Origin: CAZAQK01 sp964535825
Lineage (GTDB): Bacteria > Pseudomonadota > Alphaproteobacteria > Rickettsiales > SXRF01
Reading direction: 5' to 3'
Assembly: GCA_964535825.1 (NCBI GenBank)
Contig: CAZHUC010000005.1
Location: 62,001 to 126,000 of the forward strand
DNA length: 64,000 nt
In this document: positions 61,942-64,000 of the stretch, piece by piece
Layout of the letters: each line of letters begins with the position of its first letter
Position numbering within the stretch: position 1 is the first letter of the stretch
The notes under the pieces: model-generated
Told to the model about the DNA's origin: nothing
Databases searched by the model: none
Seen by the model: only the letters and a program-made list of their open reading frames with translations
Position numbers and translations under genes: made by a program

Positions 61942-62738
61942 TCCTTCCACGCGGTCATAGTAACTAATTCCAGAGTAGCGTTAATCCGTCCTTCCTCATT
62001 AGAAAAATGCCGCATATAGTGATCTGCCATGGTCATGATAATGGAGCATGGCGTGAAATATTTCTGGCTGTGGATAAGTGCGTTCGCCTCTCCCATTGCG
62101 CGCAATTCTTTCAATAGCTTAAGTGGGTGATCATATTCCACACCCAGCACATCCGTATCGATCACCGGGTGGGAAAATCCCGCACGCGAAAGCAGTGATC
62201 CCATCTCCCTCGCATCGACAAATGGTGAAATGCGCGGGCTGATGCCATCCCTTATCCCCATCTCGGCTTTTTCAAAAGAGTGGCGCAGTTCCTTCAATGT
62301 CTCGCCACCGGGTACGATAGCAATGAAGACGCCTCCCGGTTTCAATGACCGTCTTATCTGGATCAAAGCACCCGGCAAGTCATTGACCCAATGCAAAGAT
62401 CCTAAAGTTATACACAGGTCAAAACAGTTTTCGGCAAAGGGTAGGAACTCCTCATCAGCTACCAAACGGATACCGGTGATTCGCGAAGTCATATCATACG
62501 ACATATCGGACTGCACCAGTGTTTTAATACCGAAACGCCCCTTCACCACACGCCCAAACGTGCCGGCATGTGCGCCCAGATCGAGCGTGCACGGAAATTC
62601 CCTATTCAGCTCTTCCAATTTCTCGCACACACGCTGCGTCATTTCCTGTTTCAGGAAATCATCCCCACCATTCTTTGCTGCCCGCTGCCGGTGCAGGCGG
62701 ACGCGTTTGCGGTTGAAAATGATCGGGTCGTTGGTCAT
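61938..62738 (-). CDS. class I SAM-dependent methyltransferase (BioC/NDUFAF5-like)
   Basis: The 266-residue protein has SAM motif I in CTLDLGAHAGTFGRVV (with the DxG pattern), the acidic VQSDMSYDMT, and FDLCITLGSLHWVNDLPGALIQIRRSLKPGGVFIAIVPGGETL, a typical BioC-like core. Alphaproteobacterial members near comF resemble the complex I assembly factor NDUFAF5 and biotin methyltransferase BioC. The N-terminal NRKRVRLHRQRAA is typical of the first. The substrate is not proven. Confidence 0.85.
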   Translation of the reverse strand: MTNDPIIFNRKRVRLHRQRAAKNGGDDFLKQEMTQRVCEKLEELNREFPCTLDLGAHAGTFGRVVKGRFGIKTLVQSDMSYDMTSRITGIRLVADEEFLPFAENCFDLCITLGSLHWVNDLPGALIQIRRSLKPGGVFIAIVPGGETLKELRHSFEKAEMGIRDGISPRISPFVDAREMGSLLSRAGFSHPVIDTDVLGVEYDHPLKLLKELRAMGEANALIHSQKYFTPCSIIMTMADHYMRHFSNEEGRINATLELVTMTAWKD

Positions 62739-62816
62739 GGATATAAGGATTGGGCGATAGAAAAAATGATATTTTCCATTTATAACCTAACAGCTATAAC
62801 CCACAACCCATAACCC

Positions 62817-63515
62817 ATGCTGCTTGATCTTATCTTTCCGCCGCAATGCCTGATCTGCCGCTCACGCGTGGATGCCCATGGCACGCTCTGCCTGGAATGC
62901 TGGAAGAATGTACATTTTATTACAGAGCCTTACTGCGGATGCTGCGGCCTGCCCTTTGATTTTGACCTGGGTAATGATGCCATGTGCGGCGAATGTATCC
63001 AGAAACGCCCAGATTTTTCACGCGCAAGGGCCGCTTTTAAATATGATGACAGCAGCAGCAAGCTGGTAACAGCCCTTAAATACAATGACCAGTTGCATCT
63101 GGCATCTATCTACGGGAAATGGCTACATAAGGCAGGAAAAGAATTGCTGGCAGCAAGCGACCTGATCGTACCTGTCCCCCTGCACTGGAAGCGGTTTGCC
63201 AGCCGGCGCTACAACCAGGCCGCGTTGCTCGCTTACGCACTGGGCAAGGAGTGCGGGCTACAAGTGCTCCCTGATGCATTAAAACGCATCAAACCGACAC
63301 AGCCGCAGACCGGACTCACACGCAACGAGAGAGAAAAAAATGTGCGTGGCGCATTTGCCGTCAATCCTAAACATTTTAAGCATATTAAGGGCAAATCTAT
63401 ATTACTGGTGGATGATGTACTAACCACTTCAGCTACCGTGGATCAATGCACAAGAATCTTGATGGGTCAGGACGCAGCAGCGGTTAGCGTGCTTACGCTT
63501 GCGCGTAAAATATGA
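62817..63515 (+). CDS. comF: ComF-family phosphoribosyltransferase-like protein
   Basis: The 232-residue protein has an N-terminal double zinc finger (CLICRSRV, CLECWK, CGCCGLPF, CGECIQ) and a phosphoribosyltransferase domain with VPVPLHWKRFASRRYNQAALLA and the PRPP loop ILLVDDVLTTSATVDQC. ComF proteins take part in DNA uptake in competent bacteria; here a type IV pilus is also encoded, so competence is thinkable. It does not by itself prove competence. Confidence 0.92.
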   Translation: MLLDLIFPPQCLICRSRVDAHGTLCLECWKNVHFITEPYCGCCGLPFDFDLGNDAMCGECIQKRPDFSRARAAFKYDDSSSKLVTALKYNDQLHLASIYGKWLHKAGKELLAASDLIVPVPLHWKRFASRRYNQAALLAYALGKECGLQVLPDALKRIKPTQPQTGLTRNEREKNVRGAFAVNPKHFKHIKGKSILLVDDVLTTSATVDQCTRILMGQDAAAVSVLTLARKI

Positions 63516-63599
63516 TCATAATTTAGAAGAAAATTAACGTCTCTGGATTACTGTAATAGAAACTCCATCTGACAAAAAAATAACGCACGGGAAACATCC

Positions 63600-64000
63600 A
63601 TGACCGGATACTTCGGCAAGTCTTTATTCACTGCATTTCTAAGTATATTCATCTGTGTTGCCGCGCCTGCATTGGCGCAGGGCCAGAAAACCATTGTCAT
63701 CGCTGCTGATGAATGGTGTCCGATCAACTGTGAGGCTAATGGCAAACGGCAAGGCGTTGGTATCGACCTGGCCCGCGCGATATTCGAACCTCTGGGCTAC
63801 AAGGTCAATTACACGGTGATGCCGTGGGCGGAAGCACTCAAACAAGTTCGAGCAGGTAAAATATCAGCCGTGGTAGGCGCTAGCAGAACTGATAGCAAGT
63901 CTCTTATATTCCCTGATAATCCTATAAGCGAGGTCAGTGATAATTTTTATATCCGCACCGGTAGCCCCTGGCGATATCAAGGCCCGCATACGCTTAAGAA
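63600..64000 (+). CDS. periplasmic substrate-binding protein, SBP family 3 (3' truncated by window edge)
   Basis: The ATG at 63600, with CGGGAA upstream, opens a frame to the window end (133 codons seen). It has a signal peptide (about 1-24, cut near ALA-QG), then IVIAADEWCPINCEANGKRQGVGIDLARAIFEPLGYKVNY and MPWAEALKQVRAGKISAVVGAS, the start of a solute-binding family 3 fold as in amino-acid transport or sensor proteins. It has a short ICVAAPALA tail in the signal. No transporter genes are visible yet. Confidence 0.85.
   Translation, partial: MTGYFGKSLFTAFLSIFICVAAPALAQGQKTIVIAADEWCPINCEANGKRQGVGIDLARAIFEPLGYKVNYTVMPWAEALKQVRAGKISAVVGASRTDSKSLIFPDNPISEVSDNFYIRTGSPWRYQGPHTLK

Noticed and set aside
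1..64000. CRISPR arrays, tRNA or rRNA genes, insertion sequences
   Set aside because: I looked for regularly spaced repeats, tRNA T-loop patterns and transposase motifs on both strands and found none.

Overview
The window looks like a chromosomal segment of an alphaproteobacterium of intermediate G+C. The evidence is an NDUFA12-type complex I protein, the DUF2155/MlaD neighbourhood, the rpsF-rpsR-DUF2232-rplI-dnaB-alr order, the fabD-fabG-acpP-fabF-mltG order, the secA-parvulin-argJ-mutT-methyltransferase-comF order, and a gene-transfer-agent (GTA) gp10-like remnant. A type IVa-like pilus machine with both PilT and PilU is uncommon in this class. It would fit a Micavibrio-like or deep-branching lineage, but the species cannot be named from sequence alone. 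I saw no tRNA, rRNA, CRISPR array or insertion sequence. The genome is compact: many operon genes overlap by 1-4 bases and several convergent pairs overlap at their stop codons. No stretch longer than about 300 bases lacks a gene.

Layout. 1-1462: end of rpoD, a small ORF, a bidirectional terminator and a disordered hypothetical protein. 1614-7555: NDUFA12, then a minus-strand cassette (decaprenyl-phosphate phosphoribosyltransferase-like UbiA enzyme plus two paralogous multi-pass membrane proteins) separating it from mlaD and DUF2155, then pyrD and a small exported protein. 7671-18969: type IV pilus block, with a TPR protein, pilT and pilU on plus, converging with pilB-pilC-PilM/N-like-PilO-like-PilP-like-ABC ATPase on minus, an order resembling MSHA mshI-J-K. 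The prepilin peptidase is at 28974. 19085-28913: assimilatory sulfate reduction operon (cysI, siroheme synthase, APS reductase, cysD, cysNC) ending in a DUF2238 protein and a very large flavoprotein that looks like a one-chain fusion of GltD-like and PyrK-like modules. 30350-38276: beta-oxidation genes (acyl-CoA dehydrogenase, FadB-type fusion, thiolase) with a DUF475 protein, interspersed with small plus-strand proteins that appear to form a divergent paralogous family. The thiolase gene is interrupted only by an assembly gap.

39000-43862: ferredoxin-NADP reductase, folD, mltG, fabF and acpP. 43984-47472: FAD hydroxylase, fabG, a hypothetical protein and fabD. 47666-52525: ribosomal/replication operon through alr. 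52568-54344: a small accessory island with a GTA gp10/gp10.1-like protein, an A+T-rich membrane protein and a chimeric protein with a DUF6973-like N-terminus. 54423-55965: mlaE and mlaF. 56022-64000: secA, parvulin, argJ, small genes, mutT, methyltransferase, comF and the start of an amino-acid-type periplasmic binding protein.

The most interesting points are the accessory island between alr and mlaE, the paralogous small-protein family around the beta-oxidation genes, the fused Nfn-like flavoprotein tied to sulfite reduction, the ABC ATPase embedded in the pilus operon, and the prenyl-phosphate/membrane-protein cassette.
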